A stretch of 64,000 nucleotides of DNA from Evansella tamaricis. GTDB taxonomy: Bacteria; Bacillota; Bacilli; Bacillales; Salisediminibacteriaceae. Both the position numbers and the translations under genes were made by a program. The stretch lies in NCBI RefSeq assembly GCF_019042215.1, contig NZ_JAHQCS010000154.1, forward strand, positions 58,750 to 122,749, read 5' to 3'. Each line of letters begins with the position of its first letter. Positions within the stretch are counted from its first letter, which is position 1. Below the pieces are notes generated by a model. That model worked only from the letters and a program-made list of their open reading frames with translations. It ran no database searches and was not told where the DNA came from. Shown here one piece after another: positions 26,193 through 34,672 of this stretch.

Positions 26193-26221
26193 ATTATACG
26201 TGGTCTCTCTAAGTCTTAACC
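26193..26221 (-). promoter_or_regulatory. Promoter of the riboswitch-controlled purine genes
   Basis: TATAAT (26193-26198, minus) is a perfect -10 box about 30 bases before the aptamer. The -35 region at 26216-26221 reads GGTTAA, which is weak and falls in a stretch resembling the B. subtilis PucR box WWWCNTTGGTTAA with two mismatches. A weak -35 box would fit activator dependence. Confidence 0.6.
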
Positions 26222-26296
26222 ATATTTTTGTTAAATAACTTCACACCGTATTTATAGGAGAAAACAGAGAGAAAGGAGGTTATCTCCTTATCTCCT

Positions 26297-26920
26297 TTAC
26301 TCTGTTACCATACTCATCCCTTTCTCGTAGTCTTCCTTTGTATCAATATCGAAAATCACATACGGGTCCGTGCACGGAAGGTTTACCTTCCTCATGGTGT
26401 GAAACAGCGCTTTCCCCCCTTGGTCCCCTTCCATAGGAGGCAGTGAGATCTTAGTCACATTTCCCATGAAAACAGGATGACCAGGATGGTGTTGATAGAA
26501 GGGGCGGAGCACAAATGGGTTCTCCCCTTGTCCCAAGTCACTACTTCCTTTCTGGAGTATTTGTGAGATTGTCTGCCTGTGAATAAATGGCTGATCTCCG
26601 AGAAAAAACATGATTCCAGAACAGTGTTGTTGTCGTGCCACCTGAAAGCCTTCTTTGAAAGACGAACTTTGTCCCTCTTGATAATAATCATTGACAACCC
26701 ATTCTATACGATGATCCTGAATAGAAATATGGCGTCTGATTTTTTCCCAATGATGCCCAAGAACCACGACGACGGTAGAAAAGGGATGGGCTAATACGTT
26801 TGTTATCACTTGCTCTAACATACACATTCCGTTTAGGGGCAATAATTGTTTTTCTTCCCCCATCCTTGTGGACGATCCAGCGGCTAAAATGACTGCACCA
26901 ATCTTTTTTTTATCAGGCAT
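26297..26920 (-). CDS. pucB: Molybdenum cofactor nucleotidyltransferase for xanthine dehydrogenase
   Basis: 207 residues from the ATG at 26920; B. subtilis PucB is about the same length. GT-A nucleotidyltransferase with AVILAAGSSTRMGEEKQLLP as NTP-binding start and FFLGDQPFI as metal site. Family members load CTP or GTP onto molybdopterin for the xanthine dehydrogenase family. The frame runs back to 27004 inside pucA, but GAGG before 26920 and the family start favour the shorter form. It is followed by a 340-base gap holding the riboswitch promoter. Confidence 0.88.
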   Translation of the reverse strand: MPDKKKIGAVILAAGSSTRMGEEKQLLPLNGMCMLEQVITNVLAHPFSTVVVVLGHHWEKIRRHISIQDHRIEWVVNDYYQEGQSSSFKEGFQVARQQHCSGIMFFLGDQPFIHRQTISQILQKGSSDLGQGENPFVLRPFYQHHPGHPVFMGNVTKISLPPMEGDQGGKALFHTMRKVNLPCTDPYVIFDIDTKEDYEKGMSMVTE

Positions 26921-26933
26921 CCTATCCACTACC

Positions 26934-28025
26934 TCACTTGTAAACAGCCAGATTTTTATTACACATTTCTCTTTTTTGTTTCCGGATGATTGTCCGTTTC
27001 TCATTCCTCTTCCTTATTAACTCTCCTAAAATACTAATACTGATTTCTTCTGCTCCTTCAGCATAAATATCTACCCCCACTGGAGAATGAACCCAATCTG
27101 GTATCTCTTTTGGTGTCAAAAGACGCTCTGTCCTTCTTCTCGGTCCAAGAACACCAACATATTTAGGGGGTGTTTCCAGTTCCACAAAATGATTTAGAAG
27201 ATACTGATCCTTTAAAAATTGATGGGTCATGATTAAAATATAGGAATCATCCTTAAATGAGTGAGTTGACGCGAATTTTTCAGGATGCTCCACAATCCAT
27301 TTTTCAGCGTCCGGAAAATATTTTTCCCTGCACCTGCTTTCCCGAGGGTCAATGATAATGGGGGAAAAGTAAAATTGTGCTGCTCTCCGGGCGATCGGTT
27401 CCACGTCTACTCCAGCACCAAAAATATAGAGGGTATCCTTCTTGTTATACCTTTCTAACAAAGTTATTTCCTTTCCCGCTTCATTATTGTTAGATTCAAA
27501 GCTCAGATCACTGTTTATAAAGGAATGGAGCAGTTCATGTTCTTTTCTCGTCATGTATTTGTCCCCATGCCATATTGGAGATCCATCCTCCGAAAATAGC
27601 ATAGGTTGATCCACCATTTTCCCATCCTGAACCTTTCTGATGGAGATAACATTTCGTCCCCCTTCTACGGTATTCCAAATGACAGGTAAATAACTCCTTT
27701 CATCCCAAGTTACAATCTCAAGAATAACTGTCACCTTTCCATTACATCCTGCCCCTTGTCCCCAACCAGCATCATCCTCATCCCGAAGATCATATGTCAC
27801 CGTTTTTCCGGACTTCGACTGGAGGACTTCCATCGCCTGATGACCTAAATCACTTTCTAGGCAACCACCACTGATCATGCCATACTGATCTCCCCCACGG
27901 GAAAACAGCATTTTAGCTCCTTCATGTCGATAGGCAGAACCCTCCACTTTCATCACTGTGGCTAATACAAAAGGTTCCCCATGACATTCTTTTATTATTT
28001 GAAGATAGTTCATGTAGTCCTGCAT
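26934..28025 (-). CDS. pucA: XdhC/CoxI-family xanthine dehydrogenase maturation protein
   Basis: 363 residues. It has the XdhC N-terminal part (ATVMKVEGSAYRHEGAKML, MISGGCLESDL) and the C-terminal Rossmann-like domain (LYIFGAGVDVEPIARRA, YVGVLGPRRRTERLL). XdhC proteins bind the cofactor and insert it into xanthine dehydrogenase. The frame opens at 28061, but AGGGGGTG six bases before the ATG at 28025 fixes the start. It is followed by pucB after 13 bases. Confidence 0.9.
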   Translation of the reverse strand: MQDYMNYLQIIKECHGEPFVLATVMKVEGSAYRHEGAKMLFSRGGDQYGMISGGCLESDLGHQAMEVLQSKSGKTVTYDLRDEDDAGWGQGAGCNGKVTVILEIVTWDERSYLPVIWNTVEGGRNVISIRKVQDGKMVDQPMLFSEDGSPIWHGDKYMTRKEHELLHSFINSDLSFESNNNEAGKEITLLERYNKKDTLYIFGAGVDVEPIARRAAQFYFSPIIIDPRESRCREKYFPDAEKWIVEHPEKFASTHSFKDDSYILIMTHQFLKDQYLLNHFVELETPPKYVGVLGPRRRTERLLTPKEIPDWVHSPVGVDIYAEGAEEISISILGELIRKRNEKRTIIRKQKREMCNKNLAVYK

Positions 28026-28089
28026 GGATTGCACCCCCTGGATCAGTTCACTACTTTTCACTACTATTAATCTATTCCATGTTTTATGT

Positions 28090-28590
28090 TCACCGGTCCG
28101 AAACGAGACGGTTAAGAACGCGATGAATTCCTCCGTACCCTGTACAACGGCACAAGTTCCCCGCTAACCCTTCCTTCAGTTGGCTAATGCTAGGGTTTTC
28201 CTTTTCCAGCATTACTGCCTTTAAAGAGATGATCATGCCTGGTGTACAGTACCCGCATTGAAATCCACCTTCTTCTAAAAAGGCTTGTTGTATAAAATCT
28301 AACTTGTCTTCTTCGATCCCTTCAATTGTGATTACTTCTTTTTCGTGACATTGAAATGCCATTGTCAAACAGGAATTAAACGCTTCTCCGTTGATGAGAA
28401 CCATACAAGCGCCACATCTGCCAATCTCACAACCGATTTTTGTCCCGGTAAGTTGGAGATCTTCCCTCAAAATATCAATCAATCTTCGTGAAGGGGGGAC
28501 TTGTAGATTGATTTCCTTTCCATTTAGTCGAAAAGACAACGGGACATCTATACCTTCCTCCAGGACTGTCAGATTATTTTTTTCCAACAC
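28090..28590 (-). CDS. pucE: Xanthine dehydrogenase iron-sulfur subunit
   Basis: 166 residues with both [2Fe-2S] clusters: plant-type ferredoxin Cys set in CEIGRCGACMVL with a later NSC, and the helical domain CGYCTPGM..GNLCRCTGY. It passes electrons from the Mo centre to FAD. The start is GTG at 28590, six bases after pucD ends. Partner subunits are encoded directly upstream. Confidence 0.94.
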   Translation of the reverse strand: MLEKNNLTVLEEGIDVPLSFRLNGKEINLQVPPSRRLIDILREDLQLTGTKIGCEIGRCGACMVLINGEAFNSCLTMAFQCHEKEVITIEGIEEDKLDFIQQAFLEEGGFQCGYCTPGMIISLKAVMLEKENPSISQLKEGLAGNLCRCTGYGGIHRVLNRLVSDR

Positions 28591-28596
28591 GAGACG

Positions 28597-30888
28597 TCAC
28601 CATCCTTTCCACATCATTGGCAGTTCTTCCACGGAAGATTGTAGTTCCTCTGGTGATACAGGTAGTTTTGTCACCCATTTCCCTGTGGCATCATAAATAG
28701 CAGAAACAATTGCAGGGGCCACTGCCACAGTCCCCACTTCTCCCACTCCCCTTGGACCAAAGGGATCACCTTCAGGTAGTTGTTCTATCGCGTCCACATA
28801 CTGCGTTTCTGGAACATCAAAGATGGTTGGAATAAGGTATGAATCCATGTTTTTTGTTGCATAATGTCCATTCACCATCACGGCATCTTCCATCGTTGTA
28901 AAACCAAGTGCCATGATCCCGCCTCCTTCAATCTGTCCTAAGTATCCCATGGGATTTATGACAGGACCGGCTGCAACAGAATGATCTAAGCCAAGAATTT
29001 TCACCATACCAGTCAGGAGATTTACTTCCACTTTCGCCACGACAGCGGTACTTGTATATAAATAATGAGCACCCATTATGGGATCCGGTGTCACTGGATA
29101 ATGAAACTCTGTGGAAAATTCCAGATCCTCTAATCCCTGTTGGGCTAATTCCTGATAAGTTATGACCGGTCTCTCTGGGAAGTCTCCACTTTCCCCTCTA
29201 AGCCAAATCCCACCAGGACCGGTTTGAAATTTCACAGCATCAATACCCGTCAGGAGCGACGCTTTTTTAAACAGGGCTTTCAGGAACGGCTCCTTCATGT
29301 TATTCAAAGCTTGCCAGACCATGTTAGTCGTCCGTGATGCAGTGGAAGAACCACTTGAGGGAACTCTGTCTGTATCCCCGATAATGATTTCCATATCTCC
29401 TTTATCACATTGGAAATGATCTTGAAGTAACATTTCTAATGTACCTACGAGTCCTTGACCAAACTCTTCATGTCCAAAAGCAACCTCTATTTTCCCTTGT
29501 TCATTTAATCTCATCTTTCCGCCAGCAGGATCCGGTATTCCATATCCCAGTCCAGACCCATGCATGGTCATGGCCACACCAACTCCGTGTTTGATCCAAG
29601 GTTCCATGTTTTCCCCAGTCTGATCCTTCTCTTTCCAAATGGGTGAAGCCTGAATCCCTTCCCAAACTTGAGTTGGTCCATCTGTGGGAACCATTCTCTG
29701 GCCCAAAGGACCAAGGTCATCCCTTTTCCTTAAATTCCTTTTTCTCAGTTCCCATGGATCGATCTGAAGTTTTTGACCTAGACGCTCCATTTGACCTTCA
29801 AGGGCAAATATGACTTGATTTCCCCCAAAGCCGCGAAACTCCCCTGACACACCATTATTCGTATAAACGGCTTTTCCTTTTACTTCTACGTGCGCCATGG
29901 CGTAAGGACCTATGGCGTGTTCAGTGGCAAAGTTTAAGACTGCCCCCCCAAGCGTGGCATAGGCACCAGTATCTGAAAGGATAGTTACTTGGTGGGCAAG
30001 GATCTTTCCACTCTCGTCGGCCCCTGTTTTCATCGTTACTTTCATAGGATGGCGTTTCAAACCTGCTATGACCGACTCCCATCTGGAATAATGTATTTTC
30101 ACTGGTTGCTTAGAACTAAGAGACAACAAAGCACCATATGGCTGTACATTTAACTCATCTTTTCCACCAAAAGAACCACCAATGGGACTGGAAATGATAC
30201 GAATGGTCTCTTCAGGCATCGCCAGAATTCGGGACAGCTGCATCCTGTCTTTATATCCATGTTGTGTTGGGGCATAAACCGTCAATCGGCCATCTTCCTC
30301 CGGTACAAAAACGCCGCCTTCCGTTTCTAAATACGTATGCATCTGACGTGGTGTCTCATACGTTTCTTCTACGATAACAACACAACCTTTAAACCCCTCC
30401 GCCACGTCCCCCCTCCTATAATCCGTTTCATGAAGAATATTTCCTTCAGGATGAAGGGGAACGGAATCTGGTCCCAGTGCTTTTTCTGGAGTATCTATTA
30501 CTGGAAGGACTTCATATTCCACTTCAATAAGTCCTAGTGCCTCTTCAGCTATCGTTGGTGTTTCCGCTGCCACTGCCGCTAGTGCATCCCCTTCATATCG
30601 AACCAATTTGTCGCAAAAAACAGGTTGGTTTGGATCCGCAATTCCAAAGGCATTTAATCCAGGAACATCTTCATGAGTTAGAACTGCATGAACCCCAGAT
30701 AATTCTTTCGCCTTGGAAATATCAATGGAGAGAATAGTGGCATGGGGGTATCCACTTCTTAATACTCTCCCATGGAGCATCCCAGGGAAACTCCGATCAG
30801 TTAGATAAGACAATGCGCCAGTTACTTTGTCTTTTCCATCTGGTCTTATCCTCCACCTATCCCTGCTCTCCTCACGATTCAGTAGCAT
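28597..30888 (-). CDS. pucD: Xanthine dehydrogenase molybdopterin-binding subunit
   Basis: 763 residues (B. subtilis PucD is 745). Mo-cofactor contacts GGSFGGKDE and FRGFGGNQ and the catalytic Glu in GVGEVGTVAVAPA are present, with the small hammerhead domain at the N-terminus. It oxidises hypoxanthine and xanthine to urate. The start overlaps pucC by 17 bases, with AAGGGGG seven bases ahead. Confidence 0.94.
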   Translation of the reverse strand: MLLNREESRDRWRIRPDGKDKVTGALSYLTDRSFPGMLHGRVLRSGYPHATILSIDISKAKELSGVHAVLTHEDVPGLNAFGIADPNQPVFCDKLVRYEGDALAAVAAETPTIAEEALGLIEVEYEVLPVIDTPEKALGPDSVPLHPEGNILHETDYRRGDVAEGFKGCVVIVEETYETPRQMHTYLETEGGVFVPEEDGRLTVYAPTQHGYKDRMQLSRILAMPEETIRIISSPIGGSFGGKDELNVQPYGALLSLSSKQPVKIHYSRWESVIAGLKRHPMKVTMKTGADESGKILAHQVTILSDTGAYATLGGAVLNFATEHAIGPYAMAHVEVKGKAVYTNNGVSGEFRGFGGNQVIFALEGQMERLGQKLQIDPWELRKRNLRKRDDLGPLGQRMVPTDGPTQVWEGIQASPIWKEKDQTGENMEPWIKHGVGVAMTMHGSGLGYGIPDPAGGKMRLNEQGKIEVAFGHEEFGQGLVGTLEMLLQDHFQCDKGDMEIIIGDTDRVPSSGSSTASRTTNMVWQALNNMKEPFLKALFKKASLLTGIDAVKFQTGPGGIWLRGESGDFPERPVITYQELAQQGLEDLEFSTEFHYPVTPDPIMGAHYLYTSTAVVAKVEVNLLTGMVKILGLDHSVAAGPVINPMGYLGQIEGGGIMALGFTTMEDAVMVNGHYATKNMDSYLIPTIFDVPETQYVDAIEQLPEGDPFGPRGVGEVGTVAVAPAIVSAIYDATGKWVTKLPVSPEELQSSVEELPMMWKGW

Positions 30889-31795
30889 ATAGAGTTCCCC
30901 CTTCTATTTGGTCGTTTTCCCCTTTCATCATTTGAAACCATTCACTAAAGATAAGGTTTGCTGCCACCTTTTTTTTATAAAAAGCCGTTGCAAACACGTC
31001 TGCCTGTGGTTCATATTCCATCAGGCACGTTTCATATATTAAAGAAAGCTGCTCTTTCGTAAGAGCGTTAGTTCCTTGTAGTAGTTCTTCCACATTGGAA
31101 AGACGTTTCGGCACCATAACCCCTCCTCCGGCGGCGAGAACTACCTCCTCTAATGTTCCATCTCTGCCTTTTATCGCTGAGCCTGCCACTGTCACTAGTG
31201 AAGGAATAAAAATTTCCCGTCTCCCTACTTTTTTATAAAAGGAAAAATACTTATTGCCTTCTCCGGAATGTTTTTTGATTGGAAGAATGATATTGACTAA
31301 TATACGTCCATCGGATGGAACTGGATTGGCTAACCAATTCTGGACAGACTCCCTCTCGATGGATGTTCCATTAAACCAAGTGAGTTGTCCTCTTAATACA
31401 AGGAATACAGGAAGTGTATCACCAAAAGTTGTTCTTATATTTCCCCCTAGCGTTCCTTGATTTCGAATGGACGGAGCAGCGATCTGTTTACAAGCTGTTA
31501 TTAATGATGGAAAATACTTTTGAATGAGCGTATTTTTGAGGCATTGATTCAGTGTGACCAAGGAACCAATGACCAGTACTTCGTCCCCTTTCTCCTCCTC
31601 GATTGTAATTGCGCTCATTTCAGTTATATTTTCTAAACTAATGAGATGAGGGGGAATGGTTTTGTGGTCTGCTTCCCATATCGTCCTTAACCACGTTCCA
31701 CCTGAAACGTAACTCCCATTTTCTTCACAAGAAAGGTAGCGTTTATAAGCTTCTTCTAGTGTTTTTGGGAACCATACTTGTTGAATTCTAGTCAT
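30872..31795 (-). CDS. pucC: Xanthine dehydrogenase FAD-binding subunit
   Basis: 307 residues, CO-dehydrogenase flavoprotein type. FAD motifs are VSGGTWLRT near residue 35 and APSIRNQGTLGGNI near 110. It transfers electrons to NAD+ or another acceptor. The frame runs back to 31819, but AGGAGG seven bases before the ATG at 31795 sets the start. It lies 35 bases after allantoinase and overlaps pucD. Confidence 0.93.
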   Translation of the reverse strand: MTRIQQVWFPKTLEEAYKRYLSCEENGSYVSGGTWLRTIWEADHKTIPPHLISLENITEMSAITIEEEKGDEVLVIGSLVTLNQCLKNTLIQKYFPSLITACKQIAAPSIRNQGTLGGNIRTTFGDTLPVFLVLRGQLTWFNGTSIERESVQNWLANPVPSDGRILVNIILPIKKHSGEGNKYFSFYKKVGRREIFIPSLVTVAGSAIKGRDGTLEEVVLAAGGGVMVPKRLSNVEELLQGTNALTKEQLSLIYETCLMEYEPQADVFATAFYKKKVAANLIFSEWFQMMKGENDQIEGGTLYATES

Positions 31796-31830
31796 TTTTC
31801 TCCCTCCTCCCATAAACAAAATGGTGCATT

Positions 31831-33216
31831 TTATTTAGTGAGTGTGTAACGGGAAGAAGAAATTTCTTTCCCGTTTCGTTCTTTCGAAATTCCGTTATTT
31901 TTTTGATAAACAATCTCTCCACGGACGATCGTTGTAATTATTTCACCTGTCGTTGCCATATTTTCATACGGGGTATAGGGATGTTTTGTTAACATATGTG
32001 CCTTTGTTACTACCCACGGGATACTAGGGTCATAGATGGTAATGTCACCATCACTTCCTAATTGGATCGAACCTTTCTTCTCACTTAATCCAAAACGTTT
32101 TGCAACATTGGAAGTAAGTAGTGGCAGTGTTTGGTTCAAGCCAATTTTTCGCTTTCTTGCCTCGTTAAGGAAAAAAATGAATCCGTGCTGTACCCCTTGG
32201 ATCCCTCCCCACGCTTTCCAAATATCACTCTTCCCTTTCATTGGCAAGGGGCAGGGGGAGTGATCTGAACCAATCGTATCAACCCACCCTTTTTGAATGC
32301 ACTTCCATAATTTCTCAACGGTGGAACGACTTCTCAAAGGGGGAGCACATTTTAGAATCGGTCCAGCTTGAATAAAATCCATTTCATCAAACAAAAGGTA
32401 ATGGGGGCATACCTCAGCAGATACATTGAAACCTTTCTTTTTTGCTTGATGAAGTAACTCGAGGGATTCAGGGGAACTAACGTGAACAAAATGGACAGAC
32501 GCATCCGTTTCCTTAACCATTTCGAGAGCATATTCAATGGCTATACGTTCTGATTCTTCCGGACGGCTTTCAAGAAAAGCACGGAAGTCCATTCTTCTTT
32601 TCTTAAGCAGGTCGGACGTATGACGTTGTATATACTCCTGATCCTCTGCATGAAGGGCTAGGGTGGTATTTCTTTTTTTCGTCATGATCATGGCTTGTTT
32701 TAATTGATCTTTTCTTAAATAAGGAAAATCACTAATGCCACTCTCGGAAAGGAATGCTTTAAAGCCAACAACGCCCGATTTTATCATGTCATCAAGGATC
32801 TGTTCATCCGTTACATTCTGGCTTGTAATCCCCCCCCACAATCCAAAGTCAATGAGTGATCTACCATGAAGGTGTTTTCGTTTCGCTTCTAAGATCTCGG
32901 CTGTGACTACAGATGGACTACTATTAAGGGGCATATCAAACACCGTTGAAATCCCCCCTGCCGAAGCCGCATGACTCCCTGTCAAAAATCCTTCCCATTC
33001 TTCTCTTCCTGGATCATTAAAATGAACATGAGCATCCATAAACCCCGGCAAGACATAAGCGCCTTCAGCATCGATGACTTTGTAAAAATGGCGGTCGTGC
33101 GTTATTACCTTTGATGATGTCACCTCTGTAATAATTCCTTTGTCTACCACAATGTCACAATTAACAAAGGATTGATCTATGAAGACACGCCCCTTCTTTA
33201 TAAGTAGTTGCTTCAT
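31831..33216 (-). CDS. pucH: Allantoinase
   Basis: 461 residues. Dihydroorotase-like amidohydrolase: metal site DAHVHFNDPGREEWEGF, the carboxylated Lys in GFKAFL, LHAEDQEY, VHFVHVSSPE and the Asp in IGSDHSPCP. It hydrolyses allantoin to allantoate. The frame opens at 33279, but AAGGGGG just before the ATG at 33216 decides the start. It is the first gene of the pucH-pucC-pucD-pucE-pucA-pucB run. I see no convincing promoter upstream. Confidence 0.93.
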   Translation of the reverse strand: MKQLLIKKGRVFIDQSFVNCDIVVDKGIITEVTSSKVITHDRHFYKVIDAEGAYVLPGFMDAHVHFNDPGREEWEGFLTGSHAASAGGISTVFDMPLNSSPSVVTAEILEAKRKHLHGRSLIDFGLWGGITSQNVTDEQILDDMIKSGVVGFKAFLSESGISDFPYLRKDQLKQAMIMTKKRNTTLALHAEDQEYIQRHTSDLLKKRRMDFRAFLESRPEESERIAIEYALEMVKETDASVHFVHVSSPESLELLHQAKKKGFNVSAEVCPHYLLFDEMDFIQAGPILKCAPPLRSRSTVEKLWKCIQKGWVDTIGSDHSPCPLPMKGKSDIWKAWGGIQGVQHGFIFFLNEARKRKIGLNQTLPLLTSNVAKRFGLSEKKGSIQLGSDGDITIYDPSIPWVVTKAHMLTKHPYTPYENMATTGEIITTIVRGEIVYQKNNGISKERNGKEISSSRYTLTK

Positions 33217-33322
33217 GCTTGTTTCCCCCTTGCCCCGTTCTATAAAATTAGTTTTCTCTCTATTGTGAATGAATTTCAAGAATTTTCAGTTAATTTGTTA
33301 GATAACTTGACATACATTTTTT

Positions 33323-33434
33323 AAGAAAAGCGCAAGCGACTAGGAAGGGACTGTAAAAGTGGAAAAGCACCACTTTTTCAGTTCCCATGCGAGTAGGCGC
33401 TGGAGCTAGACATTGCCCGAAGGTGCCAAAACTT
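33323..33434. repeat. Modular interspersed repeat, copy 3 (hairpin cassette beta)
   Basis: The ends match the copies at 5034 and 5164, but the inside is a different hairpin: GGGACTG and AAAAGTGG pair with CCACTTTT and CAGTTCCC, about 15 bp. The tail GGAGCTAGACATTGCCCGAAGG is intact, seen in part at 33399-33422. Confidence 0.85.
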
Positions 33435-33443
33435 TCTTACCTT

Positions 33444-33495
33444 TAAAAAAAACCTGACCAATATGTAATAGATACTAAATACATAAGTGGTCAGG
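33444..33495 (-). terminator. Terminator of the BsuPI-like lipoprotein gene
   Basis: CCTGACCA (33453-33460) pairs with TGGTCAGG (33488-33495), with an inner TATGTA/TACATA pair. On the minus strand the stem is followed by eight T. It lies about 115 bases after the lipoprotein stop. Confidence 0.82.
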
Positions 33496-33610
33496 AATTA
33501 GCGACAGTTTTATCCATTCATATTCAGTTCTATCCTATCATACAACCGACTCGGAATAAATAAAGGAAAGACTTTTTAGTGATTAGGTTTTTCCCCTTTG
33601 GATAATACGG

Positions 33611-34030
33611 TTATTCCACAAGGAATGTTATTTTCTGTTTATATTCTTCCAGATCACTCGCAGTTAACCATGCTTCTAATGTATATGATCCTTCCTCTAA
33701 TCCAAGAAAGACCATTTCGTGGAAGATATTGTCTTCCGGTTCTAACAGATCTTCTTGATCTTTCTTTGTTAAGTCTTGACTTAAGCTGACCACTTCTCCT
33801 GTTTCCTCCGTTAAGATGTAACTAACTTGTTGTTCTGTTTCAAACTTTAAGAGAATATTCTCATCTGATGTGTTTCGAACATTATATAAAAATCTATATT
33901 CCCCTTCTTGTACTGGATCCAACTGTTTCAGTTCCGCAGTTAAATCAATGATTCCAGCGGATGATTCATTTCCGGTGCAGCCACTTAATAACACGATAAT
34001 TCCTAAGACAAGTACGATTAGTTTTCTCAT
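33611..34030 (-). CDS. Lipoprotein with BsuPI-like domain
   Basis: 139 residues. The signal peptide ends in lipobox LSGC at about 16-19. The rest is beta-rich, with FLYNVRNTSDENILLKFETEQQVSYIL resembling (in pieces) the BsuPI/intracellular proteinase inhibitor fold, which in exported lipoproteins has no proven inhibitor role. AGAGGAAC precedes the ATG. Monocistronic, with its own terminator. The domain call is moderate. Confidence 0.7.
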   Translation of the reverse strand: MRKLIVLVLGIIVLLSGCTGNESSAGIIDLTAELKQLDPVQEGEYRFLYNVRNTSDENILLKFETEQQVSYILTEETGEVVSLSQDLTKKDQEDLLEPEDNIFHEMVFLGLEEGSYTLEAWLTASDLEEYKQKITFLVE

Positions 34031-34109
34031 AATAGTTCCTCTTTCTATTTATTAGTAGGTTTCCTTCTTGTTAGACGGTGGATATTGGTTTTGGTTTCAT
34101 TGAGCATGT

Positions 34110-34250
34110 GGCCGGGATAAAAGTGTTTTTAACCAATGAAAAAAATCAGAACGAAATCGTCTTTGATTCAATTATTACTTCCAGAATAAACGTCGCTCTG
34201 GTTGTGTCTAGTTCGAGTTTTCGATTAAACACTTTAAATATGCCTAGCCC
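34110..34250. repeat. Imperfect inverted-repeat element, copy B
   Basis: GGCCGGGATAAAAGTGTTTTTAA faces TTAAACACTTTAAATATGCCTAGCC in part. The right half aligns base by base with copies A (18268) and C (56926). It lies between a lipoprotein start and a small plus-strand frame. Confidence 0.7.
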
Positions 34251-34387
34251 AGACTCCCTACTCTGTTAGTATGATTCAGAAATCAGCCTTAAGTTGGAAT
34301 GGAAACCATCCTTCAGATCATTTTGAGTTAGGAATATATTGGATATTATTAAGGCAAGAAAAGGAAAAAGTAAGGGAGGACATTCAG

Positions 34388-34513
34388 ATGATTATATTAA
34401 CGATAATAAGAAAAAAAATAGTATCGGCAACGTTAAAGGAATTCAAAGGGGAGCGTTATTTTCAGGAACATAAAAATCAAATGTACCAAAAGTATCATAC
34501 AAGATTAATGTAG
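34388..34513 (+). CDS. Possible 41-residue basic peptide
   Basis: AAGGGAGGA lies seven bases before the ATG at 34388. The product starts with a short hydrophobic stretch (MIILTII) and is then basic and helical (RKKIVSATLKEFKGERYF...). A terminator follows at 34547. I do not recognise it. The open frame extends back to 34271 with no ribosome site. A small amphipathic peptide is possible; chance is also possible. Confidence 0.4.
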   Translation: MIILTIIRKKIVSATLKEFKGERYFQEHKNQMYQKYHTRLM

Positions 34514-34546
34514 AGACTGTGGAAAAACTAGTTGAAAAACTGTGAA

Positions 34547-34592
34547 AAATGGTTCTCAAACATCAAAACTGATGTTTGGAACCATTTTTTTT
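34547..34592. terminator. Bidirectional terminator
   Basis: AATGGTTC and CAAACATC pair with GATGTTTG and GAACCATT, with a run of eight T on the plus side and five on the minus side. It serves the small plus-strand frame and probably also the sigma/anti-sigma operon that ends at 34673. Confidence 0.8.
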
Positions 34593-34672
34593 GTTGGAGG
34601 TATGGATAAATGATTGTTTTTTCCCCCTGTATTTTGATGATCAAACTGTGAGTGTAAAATCAAGTGTATTTT

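Noticed and set aside
26455..26794. Open frames on both strands within pucB
   Set aside because: They are other-frame readings of the pucB coding sequence and have no ribosome sites.
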